In this document: piece by piece, positions 1-7,690 of the stretch
Position numbering within the stretch: position 1 is the first letter of the stretch
How the letters are laid out: every line of letters starts with the position of its first letter
Assembly (NCBI GenBank): GCA_038204505.1
Contig: JBBRCV010000084.1
Span: forward strand, 1-20,496
Direction of reading: 5' to 3'
Length of the DNA stretch: 20,496 bases
Source of the DNA: Timaviella sp038204505
GTDB taxonomy: Bacteria; Cyanobacteriota; Cyanobacteriia; Elainellales; Elainellaceae
The notes under the pieces: generated by a model
Seen by the model: the letters and a program-made list of their open reading frames with translations, nothing else
Told to the model about the DNA's origin: nothing
Database searches by the model: none
Made by a program: the position numbers and the translations under genes

Positions 1-2
1 GA

Positions 3-80
3 AATCGTGTGCCTGATTTTGATGATCAACTGATGTTAATCGCAGCAGGATTATGGAACTTGTATTTAGAGGTAGCGTAA
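3..80 (+). CDS. 3' end of an unidentified protein (partial)
   Basis: The frame beginning at base 3 stays open for 25 codons and stops at TAA (78-80). The C-terminus reads NRVPDFDDQLMLIAAGLWNL followed by YLEVA. The other two forward frames close within the first 35 bases. The rest of the gene lies outside the window. I do not recognise the family from this tail, so no function is given. It converges on the leftward SH3-domain gene, and about 147 bp between the two stop codons hold no terminator I can see. Confidence 0.5.
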   Translation, partial: NRVPDFDDQLMLIAAGLWNLYLEVA

Positions 81-227
81 GTAGAACAAGAAGCCGGAAA
101 CCCTGTCCTCAAGCCAGTTTTATTACCCAACAAGTCTAATATGTTCAACGACCAAACTTGCAGGAAGAATTTCATCGACCGGGGTGCTCATACTGGCTTT
201 CTCTAGTTAATTCTGCTGTTGGCTATG

Positions 228-746
228 CTATTGGCTATCATGAGCCTGTCGTTGACTCCCTCGATACTGCTTTTGGCGATCGCCTAGATAACCTTGGTCT
301 TTCTGAAAACTACTGCGCTGACTACTGCGCTGACTACTGCCGTTCTGAGCCTGACGTTTTTTCTGAGTATTTTTCTGACTATCTCTCTGAATATCAGGGG
401 CAACAAATTCTTCCCGAATCCATCCTTTTAACTTAGATGAGTCGGCGAACTGTACGTGTTTCCAGATAGAGCCTTCATTGCTACCAACCTGTTCAAGCAC
501 GGTCACGCGATCGCCTCCTAATCCATATCCAACTCGCCGTTTTTCGATTCCTGGTTGAGGATAAACATTAATCTTAAAACTTGGCTCTGGAGCAACTAGC
601 ACACTCGGCTGATTCAGGCTTTGATTACTTTGATTGCTGCTTAAACTGCCATCTAAATTTCCATCTGCAAAGGCAAACGGCGCAAAAACGGTTAAGCTTA
701 GCGCGATCGCCATTAGAACCGCAATAATAAATGGTTTGAACGTCAT
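228..746 (-). CDS. Secreted SH3-domain protein with repetitive Gln/Ser/Arg tail
   Basis: This 172-residue protein starts at ATG. Residues 1-27 form a signal peptide with a hydrophobic core and an AFA cleavage motif before Asp28, so the protein should be exported. Residues about 57-117 look like a bacterial SH3 (SH3b) fold, from INVYPQPG through a VTVLEQVG strand to GWIREEFV. Such domains often bind cell-wall peptides, but no enzymatic domain is attached here. Residues after 118 are low-complexity Q, S, R and K, partly encoded by a 12-bp tandem repeat. It is the last gene of the leftward purine cluster, 50 bp after guanine deaminase, so co-transcription is possible although a functional link is not obvious. 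The domain call is solid. The biological role is unknown, and the tail length probably varies between strains. Confidence 0.75.
   Translation of the reverse strand: MTFKPFIIAVLMAIALSLTVFAPFAFADGNLDGSLSSNQSNQSLNQPSVLVAPEPSFKINVYPQPGIEKRRVGYGLGGDRVTVLEQVGSNEGSIWKHVQFADSSKLKGWIREEFVAPDIQRDSQKNTQKKRQAQNGSSQRSSQRSSFQKDQGYLGDRQKQYRGSQRQAHDSQ
310..340. repeat. 12-bp tandem repeat inside the SH3-protein tail
   Basis: The unit CTACTGCGCTGA occurs at 310-321 and 322-333, followed by a partial third copy (CTACTGC, 334-340). On the minus strand this encodes the repeated SSQR in the C-terminal tail. The following ~50 bases hold looser CTGA-spaced copies. The unit length is a multiple of three, so copy-number change keeps the reading frame. 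Confidence 0.85.
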
Positions 747-756
747 AGTCTTTAAC

Positions 757-788
757 CGCTAATCTTTAGTTACGCTAATCTTTAGTTA
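757..788. repeat. Perfect 16-bp tandem duplication between SH3 gene and guaD
   Basis: The unit CGCTAATCTTTAGTTA occurs twice without a mismatch (757-772 and 773-788). It fills most of the 50-bp gap between the guanine deaminase stop and the SH3-protein start. Confidence 0.9.
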
Positions 789-796
789 CTAACTTA

Positions 797-2152
797 TTAA
801 ACTTTTGTCTCTTGTTCGTATGCCAATTCTCCCATGATGTAAGTTGCCTCAACAGCCCGATCATCTCCCATGATTATCAGCGTAAATGCCAGCTCTGCTA
901 GCTCATCTAATGACATTGCTGTAGGCTCCGGGTTACGGAATGCCATCAAGGGTGTGGAACGCAAATTTAGCACAATAAAATCAGCTTCTTTACCAGGATC
1001 AAAATTGCCAATAGTATCCTCTAGCGACAGTGCTCTCGCTCCTCCCAACGTTGCTAAAAAGAGTGCTTGGAAGGCAGAAAGCTTTTGCTGTCGCAGTTGT
1101 GCCACTTTGTAAGCTTCGCTTGCCGTTTGCAGCAGCGAAAAGCTAGTTCCTGCTCCTACATCGGTTCCTAAACCAACTTTTACCGGATGTTCTGTTGATT
1201 TGGCTTGCTCAATTTTAAACAAACCGCTGCCCAAGAATAGATTAGAGGTCGGGCAAAAGGCGATCGCTGATTCAGCTTCCGACAGCCGCTTAAGCTCCTC
1301 ATCAGTTAGGTGTATGCCATGGGCAAATACAGAGCGGTTTCGCACTAGCCCAGCTTGATCATAGGCATCCAAGTAGCCGCTAGATTCTGGAAATAGCTCC
1401 TTTACCCACGCCACTTCATTCACATTCTCAGAGATATGCGTGTGTAGATAAACGTCTGGAAATTCATCCAGCAACTTTCCTGCTAAATGCAATTGCTCAT
1501 TTGTAGAAGTGATGGCGAACCGAGGCGTAACAGCATAGAGCAGCCGCCCGTTTTTGTGCCATTTCTGGATGAGGGCTTTGCTGTCCTGATACGAGGTTTC
1601 AGCGGTGTCTCTGAGCGAATCAGGAGCATGACGATCCATCATCACTTTACCTGCAATCATTCTGAGATTACGACGACTCGCCTCTTCAAAAAAAGCGTCA
1701 GTTGATACCGGAAATACCGTAGTAAATACTAGAGCCGTCGTTGTTCCATTTTTCAGCAGCTCATCTAGAAAAAAAGCAGCAACCTTCTGAGCATAAGCTT
1801 TATCGTTGAACTTACCTTCAGTCGGAAAAACATACTGATTTAGCCATTCCAAAAGCTGTTCGCCGTAAGCAGCAATAATTTCAGTTTGAGGAAAATGAAT
1901 GTGAGTATCAATAAATCCCGGCATAATCAGCCGCCCAGCACAGGAGATGATGGGCAACGCCGCATACCGCTCCTTGAGGCGATCGTAAGCTCCTAGCTCC
2001 TTAATCTTTCCGTTTTCCAGAATGAGCAATCCATCAGGAATATAACGAACGCTTTCTGATTCAGAACTGTAAAAGGGGTCATCAACAAAGTCCAGGAAAG
2101 AGCCGCGAAATGCCTTAAGGGAAGGTTCTTGGGATTGAGTAAAGTTTGGCAT
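797..2152 (-). CDS. guaD: Guanine deaminase
   Basis: It hydrolyses guanine to xanthine and ammonia in the cytoplasm, a purine-salvage and nitrogen-recovery step. The 451-residue length is normal for the family. It belongs to the metal-dependent amidohydrolase superfamily, and the ligands are visible. PGFIDTHIHFPQ gives His84 and His86, LHTHISEN gives the His237/His239 region, FAHGIHL gives His278, and GLGTDVGAGTSFS gives the catalytic Asp331. The PGFxDTHxHxxQ and GTDVGAGTS strings are typical of guanine deaminases rather than of cytosine or SAH deaminases. The start is the ATG at 2152. It lies 71 bp downstream of the EamA gene and in the same direction as a purine permease, which supports the substrate call. 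A short duplicated motif sits just upstream (2176-2203). Confidence 0.95.
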   Translation of the reverse strand: MPNFTQSQEPSLKAFRGSFLDFVDDPFYSSESESVRYIPDGLLILENGKIKELGAYDRLKERYAALPIISCAGRLIMPGFIDTHIHFPQTEIIAAYGEQLLEWLNQYVFPTEGKFNDKAYAQKVAAFFLDELLKNGTTTALVFTTVFPVSTDAFFEEASRRNLRMIAGKVMMDRHAPDSLRDTAETSYQDSKALIQKWHKNGRLLYAVTPRFAITSTNEQLHLAGKLLDEFPDVYLHTHISENVNEVAWVKELFPESSGYLDAYDQAGLVRNRSVFAHGIHLTDEELKRLSEAESAIAFCPTSNLFLGSGLFKIEQAKSTEHPVKVGLGTDVGAGTSFSLLQTASEAYKVAQLRQQKLSAFQALFLATLGGARALSLEDTIGNFDPGKEADFIVLNLRSTPLMAFRNPEPTAMSLDELAELAFTLIIMGDDRAVEATYIMGELAYEQETKV

Positions 2153-2175
2153 ATCAAATATATATACGCTACCAT

Positions 2176-2203
2176 CTCTAATTCATTAGCTCTAATTCAC
2201 TAG
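2176..2203. repeat. 14-bp imperfect tandem duplication upstream of guaD
   Basis: The unit CTCTAATTCATTAG (2176-2189) is followed directly by CTCTAATTCACTAG (2190-2203), one mismatch. It occupies the 71-bp gap between the EamA gene and guaD. Confidence 0.85.
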
Positions 2204-2223
2204 AGAAATATTTTACTGCTCAG

Positions 2224-3348
2224 CTATCTATCCGGTTCTAACGCTGTGCTCTCAGCAGCAAGAGGCAATGATGCTTCTGAGCTGGCAAGATTTGCATTTG
2301 CTGGTGCGATCGCCCCAGTTCTCTTACTCGCAAACCTCCTGACAATTTCGTCGCGCTGGTTCACCAGATACACGCTAATCAGCGTTAAAACAACGCCGAT
2401 CCATTGCAGTCCAGACAGGGTTTCATCTAAAAGCAGGCTGCTAAACAGCAGGGCAAAAACTGGTGTTAGGAAGATAAGCGCACTGACGCTGGTCATGTTA
2501 CCATTTGCTGCCAAATAGAAAAATATTCCATACGTAATTGCTGTGCCAAACACCGTTGCATAGCCCAATCCAGCCCAGTCGCTGACGTGGAGGTTCACCA
2601 TCTGACTGTCCTCCCACATAAAAGACAGCGCCATCAGCGGCAGCCCACCCAGAATCATGTGCCAGCCCGTTGCTACCAGCGGATCAGCATGTTGCTTCAC
2701 ATAGTGAATAATGATGGTGCCAAAGGACATGGCTAGAGCCGCTAACAGCATTAGTAATTCGCCACTATTGAGCAGGTTTTGAACGTTGAATCCAGAAGCG
2801 ATAATCGGCTGCGAATTTGCCAGACTATCTTTGCTGCTCAGAACAGCCTGAACCGTATAAGGAACAGAAATTCCCAGATTTTGCAGGAGATTAAAGAACC
2901 AATAGCCGGGTAAGCCGCACAAGCAAATGCCTGCTAGCCCAATTCCTAAGCCTAGCCAGCCCCATAGCCCAATGAGTTCACCGAATAGAAACCTTGAGAG
3001 TAATGCCACGACCAAAGGTTGAGCATCAATCAAGATAGCTCCTATTCCTGCTCCTGTATGTACCAATCCCTCGGTGAGAAAGCCTTGAAAGATTGCTCCA
3101 TTGATCAGGGCAAATAAGCCAATCCACAGCCACGCTTGCCAGGTTTTGGGCTGGGGTCGCTTTAGCAGAGCCGCAACACCTAAGATTAAGACTCCTGCTG
3201 GCAAAAGACGAAATGCAGCGAGGAAGAGCGGCGTTGTATTAGGAAGAATGAACTTCATTACAACCATCGCTGTTCCTAAAAAGAAAAAAGGAGCAACTAG
3301 GAAGAGGGGCGATCGCGTAAAATCCGACTTTTCTGTTTGTATTTGCAT
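2224..3348 (-). CDS. EamA/DMT-family membrane transporter
   Basis: This 374-residue protein is highly hydrophobic and fits the ten-helix drug/metabolite transporter plan of two EamA repeats. The first repeat (about residues 14-150) contains LFLAAFRLLPAGVLIL, the usual F/R-containing second-helix signature. The second (about 195-332) ends in a typical FALLFSSLLLDETLSGLQW and a final membrane helix reading GVVLTLISVYLVN. Family members export or exchange small metabolites such as amino acids, nucleobases or nucleosides. The substrate here cannot be read from sequence. The polar C-terminal 40 residues are a species-specific tail. Its position between the purine permease (137 bp upstream) and guaD (71 bp downstream) suggests a nucleobase-related role, as inference only. 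The start is ATG at 3348. Confidence 0.88.
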   Translation of the reverse strand: MQIQTEKSDFTRSPLFLVAPFFFLGTAMVVMKFILPNTTPLFLAAFRLLPAGVLILGVAALLKRPQPKTWQAWLWIGLFALINGAIFQGFLTEGLVHTGAGIGAILIDAQPLVVALLSRFLFGELIGLWGWLGLGIGLAGICLCGLPGYWFFNLLQNLGISVPYTVQAVLSSKDSLANSQPIIASGFNVQNLLNSGELLMLLAALAMSFGTIIIHYVKQHADPLVATGWHMILGGLPLMALSFMWEDSQMVNLHVSDWAGLGYATVFGTAITYGIFFYLAANGNMTSVSALIFLTPVFALLFSSLLLDETLSGLQWIGVVLTLISVYLVNQRDEIVRRFASKRTGAIAPANANLASSEASLPLAAESTALEPDR

Positions 3349-3485
3349 GGGCTGACATCACCGTTTCTGATGAAGGTTTTGATGAGAAGGAACGAACCTA
3401 TCGATCCAGGATTTAGGCAGGAGGTCTACCCCAAGAGATGCTAGGGGCTGCTTTTTTCATCAAGCCTCACCCCGTTGATAAACCA

Positions 3486-4925
3486 TTAACCTTTACTAAA
3501 CCGCAGCGTCATAAAGATGAACCGAGCGACAAAGATGCCTGCAATGATCCAAGTGCCCAGCGATACTTCATGCGCTTTGCCCTGGAACGCTTTGAGGAGC
3601 GGATAGGTAATAAACCCGATTGATAATCCTTCGGCAATGGAGAAGGTTAGAGGAATCATAAAAACTGTCAGGAAGGCTGGAATTGCCACCGCCATATCAT
3701 CCCAATCAATCTCTCTAATCTCCGACAGCATCATCGCTCCCACAATCACTAGCGTTGGTGTGGTGGCAAAAGCTGGGATGCCAGCAAAAAGCGGAATGAA
3801 AAATAGCGCCACCACAAATAAAGTGCCAATGACGATCGCAGTAAAGCCAGTTCGTCCCCCTTCAACGACTCCAGCCACCGATTCTATATAAACAGTGACG
3901 CTGGAAGTCCCCACTAAAGGACCAACGGTTGTGCCAATGGCATCCGCCATTAGCGCTCGGTTTGCACGGGGAAGCTGACCATCGGGACCAATGTAGCCTG
4001 CCCGCATTCCCACACCCGTCAATGTGCCAATAGTGTCAAAAATATCAACGAACAAAAAGACAAGCAGCACCGCGAACCAATCAATAAAGTTTTGACTATT
4101 GAGTTGACTCAGACCGCCGATCGCCTGTCCGAGCAGCGCCTGGGGAACCTCTGGAAATGCAAAGATACCTTTGGGCCAGGGCGTAACGCCTGAGATCCAG
4201 GCTAGGGCGGCAGTTGCAATAATGCCAATCAAGAGCGCTCCTCTAACCCGCCGCACCACTAAACCTGCGGTAATTAGTAGCCCGATCGCTGCCATCAACG
4301 TATTAGGTTCAGCGAAGCTGCCGAAGGCGGTTTTAGTGGCTTCGCTGGCTACAATTAAGCCCGCGCCCCCTTCTTTTACAGAACCCGACAGACCAATGTA
4401 GGCAATAAACAAGCCAATTCCACCTGCGGTCGCATGTTTAATTGAAGAGGGAATCGCTTGGATCAAATGGCGACGAACATCAGTGAACGTTAAAACGATG
4501 AATATTAGACCCTGAACAAACACGCAGGATAATGCCAATCGCCAATCGATCTTGAGTCCAATGACGACAGAAAAGGCAAAGAAAGCGTTGGTTCCCATAC
4601 CGGGCGCTAACCCAAAGGGATAGTTAGCAAAAAAGCCCATACACAAAGTAGCAACTGCCGCTGCGATCGCGGTAGCCACTGCCAGTTGAGAAAATAAATC
4701 GCCAGGTTTTTCCAGAAAAATGGCGTTCGACAAAATGATAGGATTCACCACCAGGACATATCCCATCGTCATAAAGGTGGTAATGCCTGCCAGAATTTCT
4801 GTTTTGAACCCTGTTTTGTAGAAATTAAACTTGAAGTAGTCCGCAATTGCGGCTTGCCAACCGCTGTAGGGTGAACCTTGAGGCGGCTCTGATCGTTCAA
4901 TGCCAGCATCTGTATCTGTATTCAT
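3486..4925 (-). CDS. NCS2-family purine permease (AzgA-like)
   Basis: This inner-membrane proton symporter is predicted to import adenine, guanine or hypoxanthine. It has 479 residues, the usual length, with a polar N-terminus of about 40 residues followed by 12-14 hydrophobic segments. The diagnostic AzgA-subfamily string PFGLAPGMGTNAFFAF is at residues 103-118. The acidic LFVDIFDTIGTLTGVG segment and a TSSVTVYIESVAGV segment also match the subfamily and contribute to the substrate site in homologues. The ATG at 4925 is preceded on the minus strand by AGGAG, about a dozen bases upstream. It is the first gene of the leftward cluster and faces 552 bp of AT-rich intergenic DNA. Pairing with guanine deaminase downstream makes guanine a likely physiological substrate. 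Confidence 0.92.
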   Translation of the reverse strand: MNTDTDAGIERSEPPQGSPYSGWQAAIADYFKFNFYKTGFKTEILAGITTFMTMGYVLVVNPIILSNAIFLEKPGDLFSQLAVATAIAAAVATLCMGFFANYPFGLAPGMGTNAFFAFSVVIGLKIDWRLALSCVFVQGLIFIVLTFTDVRRHLIQAIPSSIKHATAGGIGLFIAYIGLSGSVKEGGAGLIVASEATKTAFGSFAEPNTLMAAIGLLITAGLVVRRVRGALLIGIIATAALAWISGVTPWPKGIFAFPEVPQALLGQAIGGLSQLNSQNFIDWFAVLLVFLFVDIFDTIGTLTGVGMRAGYIGPDGQLPRANRALMADAIGTTVGPLVGTSSVTVYIESVAGVVEGGRTGFTAIVIGTLFVVALFFIPLFAGIPAFATTPTLVIVGAMMLSEIREIDWDDMAVAIPAFLTVFMIPLTFSIAEGLSIGFITYPLLKAFQGKAHEVSLGTWIIAGIFVARFIFMTLRFSKG

Positions 4926-5477
4926 TAAACTAGCTTTCTCCTATTTGCTGGTGCATCTCTAGCCTTACCTAGCAAATACTTTTGCCGATAAAGCGTTACT
5001 TGGCTCAAATAATAGGAAGATTGTGAGACTCTAGCTGTTATTTTGAATACAATATTGCATTGAATTTAAAATCTTAATTGAACCCGCTCAGCTCAGAAAT
5101 TTTAACTACTTTATTTATGTACTTTGAAGATTCATATTGATATCTTTTACCAGCTTTATTTAGAAGCTGTCTATTCATCAATAATAGCCTCTATTGCCCA
5201 CTAATCAAGCTATTTGACTGTGATAAAACTATAAGTTGCTGTGCAATACCCATCAAATCTGCTAATGACAAACTATCAAAATGATGGCTTTTCTACAAAC
5301 GCTTCAAACGCTTCCTAACTTTGCCGTATTGAGGCTTAATTTTGTGATATTAATTGAACAGATGCGATCGCCGTATTTACTCTTCTAAAGTTTTCAACTA
5401 TACAAAACCGCCTCATACAATTTGCTATATATTTGCCAGGTATACTGTAGGTAGTTGAGCTATCTTACACACTGAAT
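4926..5477. other. 552-bp gene-free divergent intergenic region
   Basis: This AT-rich stretch lies between the leftward permease and the rightward Rieske gene and must contain both promoters. I see one HIP1 octamer (around 5363), a perfect 9-bp tandem duplication CAAACGCTT (5296-5304, 5305-5313) and a TATACT box at 5441-5446, about 32 bp before the Rieske ATG. I looked for the NtcA consensus GTA-N8-TAC and found none. There is no convincing open reading frame, hairpin terminator or RNA gene. Confidence 0.6.
5441..5446 (+). promoter_or_regulatory. Candidate -10 box of the Rieske oxygenase gene
   Basis: TATACT matches the sigma-70 -10 consensus at five of six positions and ends 31 bp before the ATG. 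No good -35 hexamer stands at 16-18 bp; TTGCTA lies too close, at 13 bp. This is a tentative call. Confidence 0.3.
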
Positions 5478-6563
5478 ATGCTAGTAACACAACAATCTGT
5501 ATTGCGTCGATTCTGGTATCCAGTTGTTCCGATTGTGGACTTGTCAGATGGATTGAAGACATTTGAATTACTAGGCGAGAAAATTGTCCTCTGGCTAGAT
5601 TCAGACGAGAAACCCGTTGCTGCTCAAGATCGCTGTTGCCATCGATCTGCTCAACTTTCTCTAGGCACTGTGATTAACGGCAATGTCTCGTGTGCTTATC
5701 ACGGTTGGCAATTTGATAGCTGTGGCACCTGCGTGCATGTTCCACAACTCAAGCCAGATCAGGCAATTCCTCCTAGTTACAAAATCCAAACTTACCGCTG
5801 TATGAAACAATATGGCTATGTTTGGGTTTGTTTAGAGGAACCTTTTACTGATATTCCGGCGATCGCTGAAGCCACTGATCCAGCCTTTCGGCTCATCCAT
5901 GAGTTTTACGAACCGTGGCAATGTGCTGGATTACGAGTCATGGAGAACGAGTTTGATCTGGCTCACCCAACATTTGTTCACACCACGACCTTTGGTAGCG
6001 AAGACCATCCCATTCCCGATGTATTGGAAGTGACTGAGACGGAGTGGGGATTGCACGTACAAGGGACATTAGGCGTTGTCAATCCAGAGTTACAACAGCA
6101 AAATTTGAGCATGGATGAGCAACAAACGGTTCGTACTTTGGATATGACCTGGTTTATGCCGTTCACGGTGAGACTGCGAATTAATTATCCGAATGGAATG
6201 GCTCATATCATTGTCAATACGATGACTCCCATTAATGACTCAACTTCTCAAATGGTGCAGTTTTGCCTACGCAACGATACGGAGGCAGATACGCCCAGCC
6301 AGGATGTAATTGCGTTCGATCGGGCTGTCACTTTAGAAGACAAGCGAATTTTAGAATCGACCGATTATGATGTACCGCTAAGTCCAGGTCAGGAGCAGCA
6401 TATGTTCACTGACAAGCCCGGAATTATCATGAGAAAAAAGATAGCTGCTCTCCTTAAAGCGCATGATGAGGTGGAACATACCAGAGACAATAGTGAGAGC
6501 AGAGTCACAAAAATTTCTGATAAATCTGATAAAAATGGTGTTCCAATCAAGACTCTGCACTAA
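5478..6563 (+). CDS. Rieske [2Fe-2S] non-heme iron oxygenase (single-component alpha-subunit type)
   Basis: The 361-residue protein has an N-terminal Rieske domain with cluster ligands Cys53/His55 and Cys72/His75 (CCH then, 16 residues on, CAYH). The catalytic mononuclear iron site is visible as ENEFDLAHPTFVH, giving Asp160, His163 and His168. Asp288 in the LEDKR segment is a candidate third ligand. The domain order and length resemble the VanA/PAO/caffeine-demethylase-like class of Rieske oxygenases, which hydroxylate or demethylate aromatic or heterocyclic substrates using electrons from a separate reductase. No reductase gene is nearby. The last ~35 residues are a polar charged tail that does not look conserved. 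The gene is divergent from a purine permease and guanine deaminase cluster, which raises but does not show a purine-related substrate. No clear Shine-Dalgarno precedes the ATG. Confidence 0.9.
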   Translation: MLVTQQSVLRRFWYPVVPIVDLSDGLKTFELLGEKIVLWLDSDEKPVAAQDRCCHRSAQLSLGTVINGNVSCAYHGWQFDSCGTCVHVPQLKPDQAIPPSYKIQTYRCMKQYGYVWVCLEEPFTDIPAIAEATDPAFRLIHEFYEPWQCAGLRVMENEFDLAHPTFVHTTTFGSEDHPIPDVLEVTETEWGLHVQGTLGVVNPELQQQNLSMDEQQTVRTLDMTWFMPFTVRLRINYPNGMAHIIVNTMTPINDSTSQMVQFCLRNDTEADTPSQDVIAFDRAVTLEDKRILESTDYDVPLSPGQEQHMFTDKPGIIMRKKIAALLKAHDEVEHTRDNSESRVTKISDKSDKNGVPIKTLH

Positions 6564-6624
6564 TAAAATTCTCCTTGAGTTGTTAACATTCGATGCTGTC
6601 CCTTTTAGGGTGACTTTCCTGGTG

Positions 6625-6652
6625 CTTGTAGAGAGCGATCGCCCTCTACAAG
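6625..6652. terminator. HIP1-centred 28-bp palindrome downstream of the Rieske gene
   Basis: Arms CTTGTAGAG (6625-6633) and CTCTACAAG (6644-6652) are perfect reverse complements. Between them lies A-GCGATCGC-C, so the HIP1 octamer forms the centre of the palindrome, with a single A/C mismatch. It sits about 60 bp after the Rieske stop codon and would fold into a long stem in RNA. No U-tract follows on either strand, so a classical intrinsic terminator is uncertain. Confidence 0.5.
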
Positions 6653-6736
6653 AGCGTATTCCTGATCACTTTTAGAGCTGTGCAAGATATGGGATCATGG
6701 GTGGATAAGAAGCTTCAAGAGCTAGATTAACGGGTT

Positions 6737-7054
6737 GTGATTGTGTTCTCCAAAACTACTGCTTTAGAGTGGATTCAAACCAACATCCACATTGCCCTCT
6801 TGCTCTGTTTAACAGCATTCATTCTGGGAATGCTTACAGGTATTCTCGTGAGTCAGCAGATGCTCCAGAAACAGCGAACTAATTTCTCGGAAGAGAACCA
6901 GCAGGTAGAAATATCCTTACGGCAAAGTGAAGCCAAATTTAGGCGCTTTGTTGAATCAAATGTGATTGGCGTATATGTTGCTGATTTTAATGGAGCAATT
7001 TTTGAAGCTAACGATGCTTTCTTAGAAATGGTGGGTTACACACAAGACGGATGA
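6737..7054 (+). pseudogene. Truncated PAS-domain sensor protein (5' remnant)
   Basis: The frame opens at GTG and gives 105 residues. Residues about 17-39 form one transmembrane helix (IHIALLLCLTAFILGML). A short polar coiled-coil-like stretch follows (residues about 45-70), then the start of a PAS domain: SEAKFRRFVESNVIGVY, a VADFNGAIFEAND strand and FLEMVGYTQDG. A PAS domain is about 100-110 residues, but the frame stops after only about 40 of them. The residues following the stop, in any frame, do not resume PAS or histidine-kinase sequence. The intact ancestor was most likely a membrane-bound PAS histidine kinase or diguanylate cyclase. The break lies about 120 bp from a toxin-antitoxin pair, which fits deletion or replacement at this spot. 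A natural short PAS protein is unlikely, since the core fold is incomplete. Confidence 0.7.
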
Positions 7055-7122
7055 CTTGCAGTAACCACTGTCATAAGCTACACAGGAAGTGCAATGTGAC
7101 ATCTATAGTCTTAGCAACACGT

Positions 7123-7128
7123 TATAAT
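7123..7128 (+). promoter_or_regulatory. Candidate -10 box for the toxin-antitoxin pair
   Basis: A perfect TATAAT stands 47 bp upstream of the toxin start. The -35 region is poor (CATCTA at 17 bp spacing). An alternating A/T surrounding of the type used for autoregulation is present, but no clear palindrome is visible. Confidence 0.4.
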
Positions 7129-7175
7129 ATTTCAAGCATCTTCTGTTGGCTCAAGCACTCTGAAGGTTCTTCAAC

Positions 7176-7424
7176 TTGAAATACGAAGTTGTCTTAAAGC
7201 CGAAAGCCATTAAGGATTTGCAAAAGCTGCCGCTTAACACACAGACTCGGATTCTCGAAAAAGTAGAATTTGTCCAAAATGACTTGCAGGGAGATGTAAA
7301 GCATTTGACGAACTTCACTCCGGAATATCGTCTGAGAGTGGGCAACTACCGTATCTTATTCGAGATTGAAGATGGCAAGATCGTCATTTACCGTATCAAA
7401 CATCGTAGTGAAGCCTATTCATAG
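7176..7424 (+). CDS. RelE/ParE-family toxin of a type II toxin-antitoxin system
   Basis: The 82-residue protein has the complete small RelE fold: an N-terminal strand (KYEVVLKPKAIKDL), a helix pair, then YRLRVGNYRILFEIED and a terminal IYRIKHRSEAY. Basic residues Arg52, Arg59, His76 and Arg77 occupy positions typical of the mRNA-interferase active site, although RelE and ParE cannot be separated confidently by eye. The start is TTG, supported by GAAGG nine bases upstream and by the family's usual N-terminus. The gene comes before its antitoxin, the reverse of the commonest type II order but known for several families. The stop is 12 bp before the antitoxin ATG, so the two are translationally linked. 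Confidence 0.88.
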   Translation: MKYEVVLKPKAIKDLQKLPLNTQTRILEKVEFVQNDLQGDVKHLTNFTPEYRLRVGNYRILFEIEDGKIVIYRIKHRSEAYS

Positions 7425-7436
7425 GAAGAGACAATT

Positions 7437-7637
7437 ATGCTTCAACTAAATCCTGAGTTTTTGAAGAAAAATGGTAAGCCTGAGTTTGTTGTGTTGCCCT
7501 ACGAGGAATTCCTACTATTGCAAGAACTGCTGGCTGACTTGGAAGATTTACAAGATTTGAGACAGGCAAAAATGGATGAGAAAGATGCACCTTCTGTATC
7601 TTTGGCGGAAGCAAAGGCAATGTTAAATCTGTCATAG
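7437..7637 (+). CDS. Antitoxin partner of the RelE-family toxin
   Basis: This 66-residue acidic protein begins at ATG after a good ribosome-binding site (AGGAAGAG, 7423-7430). It contains EFVVLPYEEFLLLQELLADL, which resembles the strand-helix dimerisation core of Phd/YefM-type antitoxins. An acidic linker and a C-terminal amphipathic helix (SLAEAKAMLNLS) follow and would wrap the toxin. Such proteins bind their own promoter and neutralise the toxin. The length is shorter than classical YefM (about 85), so the DNA-binding part may be reduced. Family assignment is moderate. The role as antitoxin rests on pairing with the toxin gene 12 bp upstream. Confidence 0.8.
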   Translation: MLQLNPEFLKKNGKPEFVVLPYEEFLLLQELLADLEDLQDLRQAKMDEKDAPSVSLAEAKAMLNLS

Positions 7638-7690
7638 CGCTTGAATTTAGACGGAAGCAGCAGTAGCCTAATCAGTCGTTGTGACGCAAA

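Noticed and set aside
158..436. Rightward frame of 92 codons with YCADYCADYC repeats
   Set aside because: It lies opposite the SH3-domain gene, starts at TTG without a ribosome-binding site, and its repeats are the antisense reading of the 12-bp tandem unit.
3420..3465. Possible terminator after the purine permease (CCCC/GGGG near a T run)
   Set aside because: The stem is only four base pairs with a long loop, and the T run is on the wrong side for the leftward gene.
4926..5477. NtcA-type nitrogen-control site upstream of the purine cluster
   Set aside because: I searched for GTA-N8-TAC and found no match, so nitrogen regulation is not supported by sequence.
6660..6721. Short frame ending in MGSWVDKKLQELD just before the PAS remnant
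   Set aside because: It is too short, has no recognisable family and no ribosome-binding site. It could be the tail of a lost gene but cannot be supported.
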